NCBI GenBank assembly: GCA_910577565.1
Contig: CAJTNJ010000006.1
Span: 1 to 64,000 of the forward strand
Origin: an uncultured Oscillospiraceae bacterium
GTDB lineage: Bacteria > Bacillota > Clostridia > Oscillospirales > Ruminococcaceae
Direction: 5' to 3'
Length of the DNA stretch: 64,000 bases
Shown: piece after piece, positions 8,485-17,121 of the stretch
Position numbering within the stretch: position 1 is the stretch's first letter
How the letters are laid out: each line of letters begins with the position of its first letter
Notes under the pieces: model-generated
Told to the model about the DNA's origin: nothing
Database searches by the model: none
Seen by the model: only the letters and a program-made list of their open reading frames with translations
Translations under genes and position numbers: made by a program

Positions 8485-9790
8485 ACAAAGTCCTAGGCAG
8501 ATGGCAATGATGCTGCTGCATCGCATGGAACAAAATAATGCATATTCAAACATAGTGCTTGATTCTTTTTTCAGCAAAGAGTCATTAAATCAAAGAGATC
8601 GTGATTATATAACGCAGCTTTTTTATGGTGTGCTTGAGCAAAAGATCACACTTGATTATATGATGTCTAATTACATAAAGATAAACAAGACGCAGCATAG
8701 GGTTTTAATAATTTTAAGGATGGCTTTTTATGAGCTGGTCTATTTGAATGCCAAAGATTATGCAGTTGTTAATGAGTATGTTGATCTTGCAAAAGCTATT
8801 GGATTAAAAAATGCCGTTGGTTTTATTAATGCAGTTTTAAGGTCATTCATTAGAGATGATAAAAAAGTCAAATATCCATTAAAGTCTAAAGACAAGGTAA
8901 ACTATCTTCGAACTCTTTATTCTTGCTCAAGTTGGATTGTGGATGAATTAATTAGAGATTATGGATTTGAAACCGCTGATATGTTTTTAAAACAACAGCT
9001 ATATAAGCCGAGTGTGGCAATTAGGGTTAACACAACAAAAATAGGCGCAAACGAATTGATTTTTAAATTAAAACAAGATGGCATAGAAGTTGTGTCAAGC
9101 AAGGTGCCAAATTGTCTTATTGTTAAAAGCGGCAATGTAATCAAAACAAAAGCATTTGCCGATGGATTGTTTCATGTTCAAGATATTTCTTCTCAATTGT
9201 GTTCGTTAGTTGTTTCCTATTTTAAACCAAGTACAGTATTGGATGTTTGCTCTGCGCCGGGCGGAAAGGCATTTACGATAGCTGAGGAAACAAATGCGAA
9301 AATTTTAGCATGTGATATTTATCCTAAAAGAGTTGGACTAATTGAAAAAGGCATTAAAAGGTTAGGGCTTTCAAACAACATAGACGTTTTGATTCATGAT
9401 GCCAAAACTGCGATAGAAAAACAATTTGATTTAGTGCTTTGTGATGTTCCGTGTTCTGGGCTTGGTGTAATGAGGCGAAAACCGGAGATTAAGTATAAGA
9501 AGAAAAGAGATGTAGATGAGCTAAGAAACGAGCAATATGCAATCATTTGTGAAGCATCTAAAAGTGTTAAATGTGGCGGATATTTGGTTTATTCAACTTG
9601 TACGTTGAGAAAATATGAGAATGAAGATATTGTAAATTTATTCTTAAGTAACAATTGTGAATTTGAAATTTGCCACTTACCGCAGTTTATGAGAAACTAT
9701 TTTGAAAACTTTTCGGACATGCTTACCATGATCTCGGGTGAATTGGACTGCGATGGTTTTTTCTTGACCATACTTAAGAGAAAGATTTGA
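8477..9790 (+). CDS. rsmB: 16S rRNA m5C967 methyltransferase RsmB
   Basis: RsmB methylates C967 of 16S rRNA. The 437-residue protein has an N-terminal NusB-like RNA-binding domain (about residues 1-140) and a SAM-dependent methyltransferase domain with VLDVCSAPGGKA, the DVPCSGLGVMRRKPE segment and the catalytic Cys in YSTCTLRKYENE. It overlaps the zinc peptidase gene by 8 bases. In many Firmicutes rlmN follows directly; here there is a 571-base gap before the phosphatase gene instead. Confidence 0.95.
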   Translation: MTKQSPRQMAMMLLHRMEQNNAYSNIVLDSFFSKESLNQRDRDYITQLFYGVLEQKITLDYMMSNYIKINKTQHRVLIILRMAFYELVYLNAKDYAVVNEYVDLAKAIGLKNAVGFINAVLRSFIRDDKKVKYPLKSKDKVNYLRTLYSCSSWIVDELIRDYGFETADMFLKQQLYKPSVAIRVNTTKIGANELIFKLKQDGIEVVSSKVPNCLIVKSGNVIKTKAFADGLFHVQDISSQLCSLVVSYFKPSTVLDVCSAPGGKAFTIAEETNAKILACDIYPKRVGLIEKGIKRLGLSNNIDVLIHDAKTAIEKQFDLVLCDVPCSGLGVMRRKPEIKYKKKRDVDELRNEQYAIICEASKSVKCGGYLVYSTCTLRKYENEDIVNLFLSNNCEFEICHLPQFMRNYFENFSDMLTMISGELDCDGFFLTILKRKI

Positions 9791-10361
9791 GAATTGGTGA
9801 TTAATATTTAGTTGGATAACAAAATCTAAAGAACCGAGAGAATGTGTTTTTTCGTTTGTTCAAACATTGTGTTCTTTTTGGTACTTGAACATTTTAAACT
9901 TGTTTGTAGTTTTGAATTGAAAATATAAAGGCAAAAATGATTGTTTAAAAATTTAAACATAATTAAAAATTCTTATTCCTATGTTAAAAAATATAGATAT
10001 ATATGGCGAAATTGTCAATGGTTATGCACAATTAATATAACCATTTAATAAAAAGTTTCATATAAATAGCATAAAAATTCGCAAAAAACTTGTATCTTTA
10101 CTAGATAATACTGTAAAATACTTGTATATCTATTCGTTGAGAAATTAATGTTTTTTAAAATGCATTTGAATTAGCAAATAGATATGGTTTCAAATTTTAT
10201 AAAAAGTTTTAAGATTGTTGACGAAGTGGGTTTTGTGTTATTTTTGAAATAGCTTGAGATAAAAATTATGCTCAAAGCAAGTTTGTGCCAAGACATTAAC
10301 GCATTATGAGGCTGGTTAAGTTAGAGGATGTTTTAAACTAAATTGAAGGAGGGATTACCCT
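9791..10361 (+). other. Non-coding gap where rlmN is usually found
   Basis: I see no coding sequence in this very AT-rich stretch. It contains a perfect 8+2+8 inverted repeat (9942-9959, TGTTTAAA arms), which may be an operator or chance in AT-rich DNA, and near its end the GGAGGG ribosome site of prpC. In related genomes the methyltransferase gene rlmN often lies between rsmB and prpC; no remnant of it was recognised. Confidence 0.5.
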
Positions 10362-11093
10362 TTGAATGTTTATGGAAAGACTGATATTGGAAAAGTAAGG
10401 CAAGAAAACCAGGATACTTTTGCATATGGCAAGCCAAGTGAAGACACTTGTTTTGCTTTCGTTTGTGATGGCATGGGAGGTCAAAACGGCGGGAATATTG
10501 CAAGTCAGATAACACGTGATATTTTGGTTGAGAGGTTTTTTAGAGGTTTAAATCAAAAGCTTACACAGGATATTGCCAGAAAAATTATTTATGATGCATA
10601 TGAAAATGCGAACAATGTAATTATAAACAAGTCAATAGTCGACAGCACATTAAAAGGAATGGGGACTACAGTGGTTGGTGCAATTTTGGCTGATGATAAT
10701 TTATGGATTGGTCATGTTGGAGACAGCCGAGCATATTTATATAGTGATGGAATGTTAACAAAGCTTACAACCGACCATTCTTATGTTCAGATGTTGGTTG
10801 AACAGGGCGATATAACAGAAGAAGAGGCAAGAAACCATCCCAGAAGAAATGAAATCACAAGAGCGATTGGCATGGTAACGGGCGTTGAATTTGACTTCAT
10901 GGCAAAAAAATTAAGAGACAATGATAAATTATTGCTTTGTACAGATGGTCTTACTGGCGTTTGCAGTGATGATGAAATAAAAGAAGTATTGGATTCTTGT
11001 GATGATGTAAAGCAATGCGTGAATAGACTTGTTAATTTTGCAAACAGTAACGGTGGAAATGATAATATAACCGTCGTTATATTGGAAAAATAA
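10362..11093 (+). CDS. prpC: PP2C-family Ser/Thr protein phosphatase PrpC/Stp
   Basis: This metal-dependent phosphatase opposes the PASTA kinase encoded next. The 243-residue protein has the PP2C motifs in order: QDTFAY near residue 18, VCDGMGGQNGG (metal Asp), GHVGDSRAY, CTDGLTG and GGNDNITVV. The start is TTG with GGAGGG 8 bases upstream. It is followed after 40 bases by the kinase gene, the standard Firmicute phosphatase-kinase pair. Confidence 0.96.
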   Translation: MNVYGKTDIGKVRQENQDTFAYGKPSEDTCFAFVCDGMGGQNGGNIASQITRDILVERFFRGLNQKLTQDIARKIIYDAYENANNVIINKSIVDSTLKGMGTTVVGAILADDNLWIGHVGDSRAYLYSDGMLTKLTTDHSYVQMLVEQGDITEEEARNHPRRNEITRAIGMVTGVEFDFMAKKLRDNDKLLLCTDGLTGVCSDDEIKEVLDSCDDVKQCVNRLVNFANSNGGNDNITVVILEK

Positions 11094-11133
11094 ATTTAGT
11101 CATAAATAGTTTAGGGGCAATTTGGAGGTTATA

Positions 11134-13107
11134 ATGGATAAGTTCATAGGGAAACGTTTAGATGGCAGATATGAATTTTTGGAACTGATTGGCATTGGTG
11201 GCATGGCAAACGTTTATAAAGCACATGACATAGTAGAAAAGCGCGATGTTGCCATAAAAGTTTTAAAAGAAGAATTTTTGGGGAACGAGGAATTTGTGCG
11301 CAGGTTTCGCAATGAATCAAAAGCGGTTGCAAGCTTATCTCACCCAAATATTGTTCGCATATATGATGTTAATTTCGGAGACAGGATACAATATATTGTT
11401 ATGGAATATATTGATGGCATAACTCTTAAAGAGTTTATGGACAAAGCACATATTTTAAACTGGAAAGATGCAGTTCACTTTACTGTGCAGATTTTGCGTG
11501 CCCTTCAGCATGCTCATGATAAAGGAATTGTGCATAGAGATATTAAACCTCAAAACATGATGCTTTTGCAAGACGGCACAATAAAAGTTATGGATTTTGG
11601 AATTGCACGATTTGCTCGTGATGAAACGGTAATGCACGATAAAGCAATAGGTTCTGTGCACTACATAAGTCCGGAACAGGCAAGCGGGGGAGTTACCGAC
11701 GCTAAGTCCGATATATATTCTGTAGGCATTATGATGTATGAAATGCTTACCGGCAAGCTTCCGTTTGATGGAGATACACCAGAGCAGGTGGCGGTTAAGC
11801 AGATACAGTCGTTTGCTGAGTCGCCACTAAAACTAAACCCGAATCTCCCTCAGGGCTTGGTTGAAATTTTAGTTCGCGCTATGCAAAAAAATCCCGGCAA
11901 GAGATATCAGTCAGCTGCAGAGATGTTGCGCGATATTGATGAGTTTAAGAAGAATCCGGATATCCTTTTTGAATATAAATATTTTAATGAAGATGGAAAT
12001 ACCAAATATTTTACTACGCCTGAAAGGGATGATATTAAAAGCACAGAGCTTGCAAAAACCTTGAGTGAAAATGATAAATCACAAAAAAAGAGCAAGATAA
12101 TACCAATACTTCTCGGCATATCAGGAGGAGTGGTTTTAGTATCGATAATAATAATTTGTATCTTTGTATTCGGAAGCGGAGGATCGGATATAGTTGATAT
12201 TGAATTGCCAAATTTTGTTGGTGTTAAATATGATGATATAAAAACAATGGACAATGGCAAATATGCAAAATTAGGTTTTTCTGTAACAGAAGAACCAAGC
12301 CTTGAATATGCAAAAGGCATTGTTTTTGAGCAATACCCCACTGCTGGCATGATGGTTAAATCGGATTATAAAGACATTAAAGTAAAAGTCAGCACAGGTC
12401 CACAAGTTATATCAGTTCCAAATGTAACAAACATGTCTCTTTCAGATGCTCAGTCAAAGCTTAAGTCTTGTGGTTTTATAAATATAAAAACAGTTCAAGA
12501 AGATAACAAAGATATGACCGCAAATTATGTTATATCAACCGATCCAAAAAGTGGTACTCAAATAGCCGCTGATGCGCAGATAACAATATATTATAGCAGC
12601 GGCAAAGGAAAAACTGCAAAGATACCAAATGTTGTTGGTCAAGATGAAGAGGTTGGTAAAGCAATGCTTAAAGCAGCCGGTTTTTCGGTATATGTAAAAG
12701 AACAAGATAGCACCCAAAGTTCGGGAACTATTTTATCTCAAAATCCCACTGGCGAAGCAGAGGTTGATTCTACCATAACGATAGTTGTGAGCAACGGTAA
12801 GGCTCCTGCACAAACCACAACAGTTAATATAAAACTAAATTCAAATACTACAGTTAGTGATACATTCCATGTGGTTGTAACTAATTCCAGTAGCAAGATT
12901 ATGAGCGAGGGCGATTATCAAGTGGGCGCAAATTTATCTTTTGAAGATTCGGGCTCATCTCCAGTAACGTATACCGTTAAAATAACAAATAAATCAACAG
13001 GAAAATCAGCTGTTTATGGAGTAGTTACTGTTAACTTTAGTCATTCGCCGCCATCTACTTCTTCTAACTTTGACTCTTCTGCATTTGCACAGACAATGCA
13101 CAATTAA
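11134..13107 (+). CDS. prkC: PASTA-domain Ser/Thr protein kinase PrkC/Stk
   Basis: A transmembrane kinase that senses muropeptides or lipid II and controls cell-wall synthesis, dormancy and spore germination in relatives. The 657-residue protein has an N-terminal kinase domain (GIGGMANVYKA glycine loop, invariant Lys in AIKVLK, HRDIKPQN catalytic loop, DFGIA), one transmembrane segment at about 327-350, and three PASTA repeats to about residue 555. A Ser/Thr-rich domain of about 100 residues follows the last PASTA repeat, which is more than the family minimum. The ATG at 11134 was chosen over upstream codons because GGAGG lies 7 bases before it. Confidence 0.95.
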   Translation: MDKFIGKRLDGRYEFLELIGIGGMANVYKAHDIVEKRDVAIKVLKEEFLGNEEFVRRFRNESKAVASLSHPNIVRIYDVNFGDRIQYIVMEYIDGITLKEFMDKAHILNWKDAVHFTVQILRALQHAHDKGIVHRDIKPQNMMLLQDGTIKVMDFGIARFARDETVMHDKAIGSVHYISPEQASGGVTDAKSDIYSVGIMMYEMLTGKLPFDGDTPEQVAVKQIQSFAESPLKLNPNLPQGLVEILVRAMQKNPGKRYQSAAEMLRDIDEFKKNPDILFEYKYFNEDGNTKYFTTPERDDIKSTELAKTLSENDKSQKKSKIIPILLGISGGVVLVSIIIICIFVFGSGGSDIVDIELPNFVGVKYDDIKTMDNGKYAKLGFSVTEEPSLEYAKGIVFEQYPTAGMMVKSDYKDIKVKVSTGPQVISVPNVTNMSLSDAQSKLKSCGFINIKTVQEDNKDMTANYVISTDPKSGTQIAADAQITIYYSSGKGKTAKIPNVVGQDEEVGKAMLKAAGFSVYVKEQDSTQSSGTILSQNPTGEAEVDSTITIVVSNGKAPAQTTTVNIKLNSNTTVSDTFHVVVTNSSSKIMSEGDYQVGANLSFEDSGSSPVTYTVKITNKSTGKSAVYGVVTVNFSHSPPSTSSNFDSSAFAQTMHN

Positions 13108-13166
13108 TTTGTAGTGTTGTGTCATTTTAGCTTGTTAAAGATTAATATGTTATCCATTTAAATATG

Positions 13167-13206
13167 AAAAGACCGATGGTTCAGTGTTTATCATCGGTCT
13201 TTTGTT
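13167..13206 (+). terminator. Terminator of the prpC-prkC unit
   Basis: A perfect 12-bp stem (13167-13178 with 13192-13203) with a T-run on its 3' arm, 60 bases after the prkC stop. It is symmetrical enough to work also for the small leftward gene that ends at 13365. Confidence 0.88.
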
Positions 13207-13364
13207 ATGGAAATTTACTTTTTATATGTTTAGATTTTATGGTAAATGTATTTTAATTATTTTCTTTTTTTATTTTGAAGAAAAATCTAAGGAGAGGAGA
13301 TAGAACTTTTGGACTGTGAACGACAACTATTTTCATAAAAAAACAACTCCTTTTCATATTAAAA

Positions 13365-13532
13365 TTATTTACAGCATAGTACAATAGTAAGACCAATTAT
13401 AATTAGGATGATAGCCGCGACAATGGCGATTGTTTTTATCGGCGTTGTAAAAAATATAATTAAAACGCCTCCTGCAATTAGAAATTTTCCGATTGGATTA
13501 AATTTACAGTTTCTTTTACGTCTATATTTCAT
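13365..13532 (-). CDS. Small membrane protein (55 residues), unknown function
   Basis: An open frame of 55 codons with a GAGGTG ribosome site 7 bases before its ATG. The protein starts with a strongly basic stretch (KYRRKRNCK), then has two hydrophobic segments (about residues 16-29 and 34-52) separated by a short TPIK turn, and ends in CCK. The positive-inside rule predicts a hairpin with both ends in the cytoplasm. It is transcribed against both neighbours, alone, between the kinase operon and the SpoIVFA-like gene. I do not recognise a family. The ribosome site and coherent membrane topology are the support. Confidence 0.55.
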   Translation of the reverse strand: MKYRRKRNCKFNPIGKFLIAGGVLIIFFTTPIKTIAIVAAIILIIIGLTIVLCCK

Positions 13533-13652
13533 TTTAGCACCTCACCCTATTGGCCTTTGACATGCCTTCACGATTTATAATACGTTAAATTATAAGTTAT
13601 TGTGCATATCCATTTTTTATTATGAATAAAATTCCATATGGAGGTGGACAAA

Positions 13653-14459
13653 ATGGAGGATGAATATCTAGATGATGACATTCAATTCGAAGAGGAATAT
13701 GATGAAGACTACAATAAAGAAGCAGAACCTGAAAAGAAGAAAAGAGGGCTTTTCTCTCGTGTGATACTTTTTCAGACTGTTGTTTGTGTTATGTTTCTCG
13801 CGTCCCTTGGTGGATTAAAGATTATGTTGCCGGATATATATAAAGATGTAAGTGAACAATTGCGAAGTGCTCTCATGGGACCCGAGATAAAAGAGGGAGT
13901 AAAAAACATATTAAATCAAATAACGATATTTATTGATAGTTTAACACCAATTGGCAGAAATGATTCAAAAAAAGAGGACAGTTCGCAGGATATTCAGCAA
14001 GATACTGAAAGTGACAAAGCAGTTGAGCAGCAAAATGTAGATTCAAACTCTAATTTAGAAGAGCATAAGTTTATACAGCCGACAAATGGCCCTATATCAT
14101 CACCTTTTGGAGAGAGGATAAGTCCATTTGATGGAACGACCGTAAATTATCATTATGGAGTTGATATAGCAGTTGATGATGGAACACCGGTTATGGCGAT
14201 GACAGATGGGGTTGTAAGCACGGCTGATTTTTCACAGATTTCGGGAAATTTTTTATCTATAGTTCACGCAGATGGATATGAGTCTTTATATGCGCATTGC
14301 AGCGAAGTATTGGTTGAAACTGGAAGCGATGTTGCGAGCGGACAAATAATAGCGCTGTCGGGTCAAACAGGACTTGTAACAGGTTCACATTTGCATTTTG
14401 GAGTTAAGAAAGATGGGAATTGGATAGACCCGGTTACTTTGTTCCCGACTCTTACATGA
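13653..14459 (+). CDS. spoIVFA: Membrane-anchored M23 peptidase, SpoIVFA-like
   Basis: The 268-residue protein has an acidic N-terminal cytoplasmic part (about 1-35), one transmembrane helix (about 42-62), a coiled or linker region rich in Asp/Ser/Gln, and a C-terminal LytM/M23 domain (about 145-265). The metal and catalytic motifs HYGVD and HLHFG are both intact, so unlike the degenerate domain of B. subtilis SpoIVFA it may be an active endopeptidase. GGAGGTGG lies 6 bases before the chosen ATG; an earlier in-frame ATG at 13638 overlaps that site. The stop overlaps the next start by ATGA, and the next gene is SpoIVFB-like, which is the reason for the SpoIVFA name. A SpoIIQ-type role is the main alternative. 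Confidence 0.75.
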   Translation: MEDEYLDDDIQFEEEYDEDYNKEAEPEKKKRGLFSRVILFQTVVCVMFLASLGGLKIMLPDIYKDVSEQLRSALMGPEIKEGVKNILNQITIFIDSLTPIGRNDSKKEDSSQDIQQDTESDKAVEQQNVDSNSNLEEHKFIQPTNGPISSPFGERISPFDGTTVNYHYGVDIAVDDGTPVMAMTDGVVSTADFSQISGNFLSIVHADGYESLYAHCSEVLVETGSDVASGQIIALSGQTGLVTGSHLHFGVKKDGNWIDPVTLFPTLT

Positions 14460-15031
14460 TTAGGCTAAAAATTTTTGGCATCAAAATTGAGATATCTTTT
14501 TTATATTTGTCTTTAATAGCTGTGCTGTCAATATATGATAGGACAGGTATAGTGATTTGGGGCATATTTTCGTCATTTTTTCATGAAATTTGTCATTTGA
14601 TCACACTTTACATTTTTCGGATAAAACCTACACATATGATATACGGTCTAAGCGGCATAAAAATTGTCAAAGAGAATATCTGCTCACCTGTTAAGGAAAT
14701 AATTGTATTGATTTCAGGATGTTTAGGTAACTTATTATTATTTTTAATTTGCATTAGGTTTGGTTTGTTGACTGGAGCAACAGTAAATTTGTGCCTATTT
14801 GTTTTTAATTTATTGCCAAGTATGGTTCTTGATGGTGGACAAATACTTTATACGATATTTGAATGTTTTTTTGGTTGTTATAAAAGTTTTGTTATATGCA
14901 AAGTTATATCTATAGTGGTTTCGTTTATCTTGCTTATAACCGGCGTAGTTATGCTTTTATATTTTAAAAATCCAACTATGATGTTTACCGGAGCAATGCT
15001 TATGTGTTCGTCAGTTTATCAGAAGTTTTAG
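14456..15031 (+). CDS. spoIVFB: SpoIVFB-like intramembrane M50 metalloprotease
   Basis: In sporulating Firmicutes SpoIVFB cleaves pro-sigma-K inside the membrane of the mother cell. The 191-residue protein is hydrophobic throughout with four to six membrane segments, has the zinc motif HEICH at about residues 43-47, a GCLGN segment, and the second metal motif NLLPSMVLDGGQ. Length and spacing match SpoIVFB. The start at 14456 overlaps the stop of the M23 gene (ATGA), so the two are translationally coupled as in the spoIVF operon. Confidence 0.82.
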   Translation: MIRLKIFGIKIEISFLYLSLIAVLSIYDRTGIVIWGIFSSFFHEICHLITLYIFRIKPTHMIYGLSGIKIVKENICSPVKEIIVLISGCLGNLLLFLICIRFGLLTGATVNLCLFVFNLLPSMVLDGGQILYTIFECFFGCYKSFVICKVISIVVSFILLITGVVMLLYFKNPTMMFTGAMLMCSSVYQKF

Positions 15032-15637
15032 CATATATTTACACAAAATATGATAAAACAGCGCACAGATAAGATATAGTTTATATGTTCTTAAAATCCA
15101 AAAAATAATGGTTATAATAATTTGTCTAATATGTTTTTTGATCCTAGTCTTATCTTTCTTAATTATTATGATTCTATTCGAAGGTGTTGTTATTTTGAAT
15201 CAAACTTAAAAAAGATTATATATTAAACTTTATCTGTGTGATATAAATTTAATTTTGAATTATATAAAACTTTATGAACAAATGGACCAACGTTAACAAA
15301 AAATAACGTAGTAACTATAGGTTTGTCAATGATGTGTTACAAATTAGAAAAAGTAAAAAAAGCATATTTAGTAGAGTGCCAATTTAGAGGACGCATTGTA
15401 AATTTATTATATTAACGCCTTCTAACCACCAGTTGCTTTTTAAAATCATCGAAGGAATGAATATATGTAAAGCATAGTTTGTGTTATCTTATTCATAATG
15501 AATATGGCACATGCTTTTCGTTTTTATTTATAACTCAACCTTAACGCAGGTTGTTCCTATTTACTATCTTTTTTCTCTTTTTGTCACACATCATTGTAAC
15601 ACCTACAATTTTAACACTTTCTTAGTCAAACGCTTGC
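15032..15637 (+). other. Non-coding AT-rich gap
   Basis: I see no convincing gene on either strand between the spoIVFB-like gene and the promoter of the next peptidase gene. All frames are broken every few dozen codons and no remnant was recognised. Confidence 0.5.
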
Positions 15638-15666
15638 TTGTAAAAAAAATATTGATGTAGTATAAT
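15638..15666 (+). promoter_or_regulatory. Sigma-A type promoter upstream of the M50 peptidase gene
   Basis: TTGTAA (15638-15643) and TATAAT (15661-15666) are 17 bp apart, about 32 bases before the proposed start. The next genes (M50 peptidase, scpA, scpB, DUF2953, ytfJ) run in the same direction with no other good promoter seen between them. Confidence 0.6.
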
Positions 15667-15698
15667 TAAAAATGTCTTTGCAATAGAGGTGAGATAAA

Positions 15699-16361
15699 AT
15701 ATCGACTCAACTAATAATACAATATATATCTCGTGCAGTGGCAATATTAATAAGCTTGCCGGTTCATGAGTTATCTCATGGTTTTACTGCAAGGTTGTTT
15801 GGGGACTATACTGCACAAAATAGAGGAAGATTAACGCTTAACCCATTAAAACATTTAGACCCTATTGGAACAATAATGCTTTTGACACTTGGATTTGGTT
15901 GGGCAAAACCCGTCCCTGTGAATATAAATAATTTTTCCAATCCTAAAATTAAAATGGCGATTGTATCTCTTATGGGTCCTGTTTCAAATATATTATTAGC
16001 ACTTATTGGAACAGCATTTTACAAAATAGCGGTTATATTAAATTTAGCAAAAATTGGCGGAGTTTTTATTATATACTTAATGACATTTTTTAATTATTTT
16101 GTTATGATAAATTTATTGCTTGCGGTTTTTAATCTTATTCCTATACCGCCACTTGATGGTTCGAGGATTATAATGGCGTTTTTGCCATCTAAATATTATA
16201 ATTTTGTAATGAAGTATGAACAAGTAGGTCTTGTTGTAATAATGGCTTTACTTTTCTTTAACGTTTTAGATACGCCTTTGCATATTTGTATGACATTTTT
16301 ATTTAAACTTTGTGATTTATTGTTTTCTCCTATAGAAATAATACAAAGGTTCATAGCTTAA
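15699..16361 (+). CDS. Site-2 protease family (M50) membrane metalloprotease with an apparent AUA start
   Basis: The protein has the zinc motif HELSHG, the segment GRLTLNPLKHLDP and the second metal motif NLIPIPPLDGSR, and five or so membrane helices; this is the short site-2 protease subfamily common beside scpA/scpB. With the first canonical start (GTG 15738) only eight residues would precede HELSH and the first helix would be cut. The frame is open upstream to codon ATA at 15699, which has AGGTGA 6 bases before it and gives STQLIIQYISRAVAILI as the helix. I annotate that start (220 residues). An in-frame ATG at 15672 is ruled out by TAG and TGA codons. Confidence 0.82.
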   Translation: MSTQLIIQYISRAVAILISLPVHELSHGFTARLFGDYTAQNRGRLTLNPLKHLDPIGTIMLLTLGFGWAKPVPVNINNFSNPKIKMAIVSLMGPVSNILLALIGTAFYKIAVILNLAKIGGVFIIYLMTFFNYFVMINLLLAVFNLIPIPPLDGSRIIMAFLPSKYYNFVMKYEQVGLVVIMALLFFNVLDTPLHICMTFLFKLCDLLFSPIEIIQRFIA

Positions 16362-16388
16362 ATTTTGATTTTTAAGGCAGGCAAATAT

Positions 16389-17084
16389 ATGGATAAAATC
16401 AATTTTAAACTGGAGGTTTTTGAAGGACCTTTAGATTTATTATTGCATCTTATTAAAAAACATAAACTTAACATATGCGATATTGAAATATCTGAACTTT
16501 TAAAACAATATTTTAATTATATAAATGAAATAAATGCCAATAATTTAGAAGTTTCAAGCGAATTTTTAGCTATGGCAGCAAGGCTTGTGTATATTAAAAC
16601 CTGTTCGCTTTTGCCAAAAAGCGAGGAGGAAGAAAAGCTAAAAGCAGAGCTTACTGGTGCTTTGCTGCAGCTTGAGTTGGTTAAGAAGATAGCTTTCGAA
16701 TTATCTAAAATTAATGCTTATGGTGATATATTTGCAAGAGATCAAGTCAAAATAGATATGGATAAAACATATAAACATATGCACGATAAAAATGAGTTAA
16801 TTGAATGTTATAAAGTTGCTATGATAAAGGTTGATCGAAAAACGCCACCGAGCAGATCTGATTTTTCTGAAATTGTAGAACGAAAAATAGTATCAATAAC
16901 ATCACGCTTAATATTTGTGCTTAGAAAACTATATAAAAAGGGTTCTTTGCCATATCTCGAGTTTTTTAACAGTACCGATAAGTCGGAAAAGGTAGCAACT
17001 TTTTTGGCTGTTTTAGAGCTTGCCAAGTCTAAAAGGATATTTATAAGTGAAGATAATAAAGTTATACACTTTAAGTATGCATAA
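16389..17084 (+). CDS. scpA: Segregation and condensation protein A (kleisin)
   Basis: ScpA is the kleisin that bridges SMC heads and binds ScpB to compact and separate chromosomes. The 231-residue protein has the N-terminal signature FEGPLDLLLHLI and the C-terminal winged-helix segment VATFLAVLELAKSKRI. The start is the ATG at 16389, with AGGCAGG upstream; the frame is open to 16365 without a better site. It is followed 37 bases later by scpB, the usual pair. Confidence 0.95.
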   Translation: MDKINFKLEVFEGPLDLLLHLIKKHKLNICDIEISELLKQYFNYINEINANNLEVSSEFLAMAARLVYIKTCSLLPKSEEEEKLKAELTGALLQLELVKKIAFELSKINAYGDIFARDQVKIDMDKTYKHMHDKNELIECYKVAMIKVDRKTPPSRSDFSEIVERKIVSITSRLIFVLRKLYKKGSLPYLEFFNSTDKSEKVATFLAVLELAKSKRIFISEDNKVIHFKYA

Positions 17085-17121
17085 TATTTTGATTAATAAA
17101 AGGTGAAAGGCGGATTTGAGT

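Noticed and set aside
9942..9959. Perfect inverted repeat as an operator
   Set aside because: Made only of A/T apart from its end base pairs in very AT-rich DNA; no second copy and no regulator linked.
15672..15700. ATG at 15672 as the M50 protease start
   Set aside because: In frame, but TAG and TGA codons follow before the protein-like sequence.
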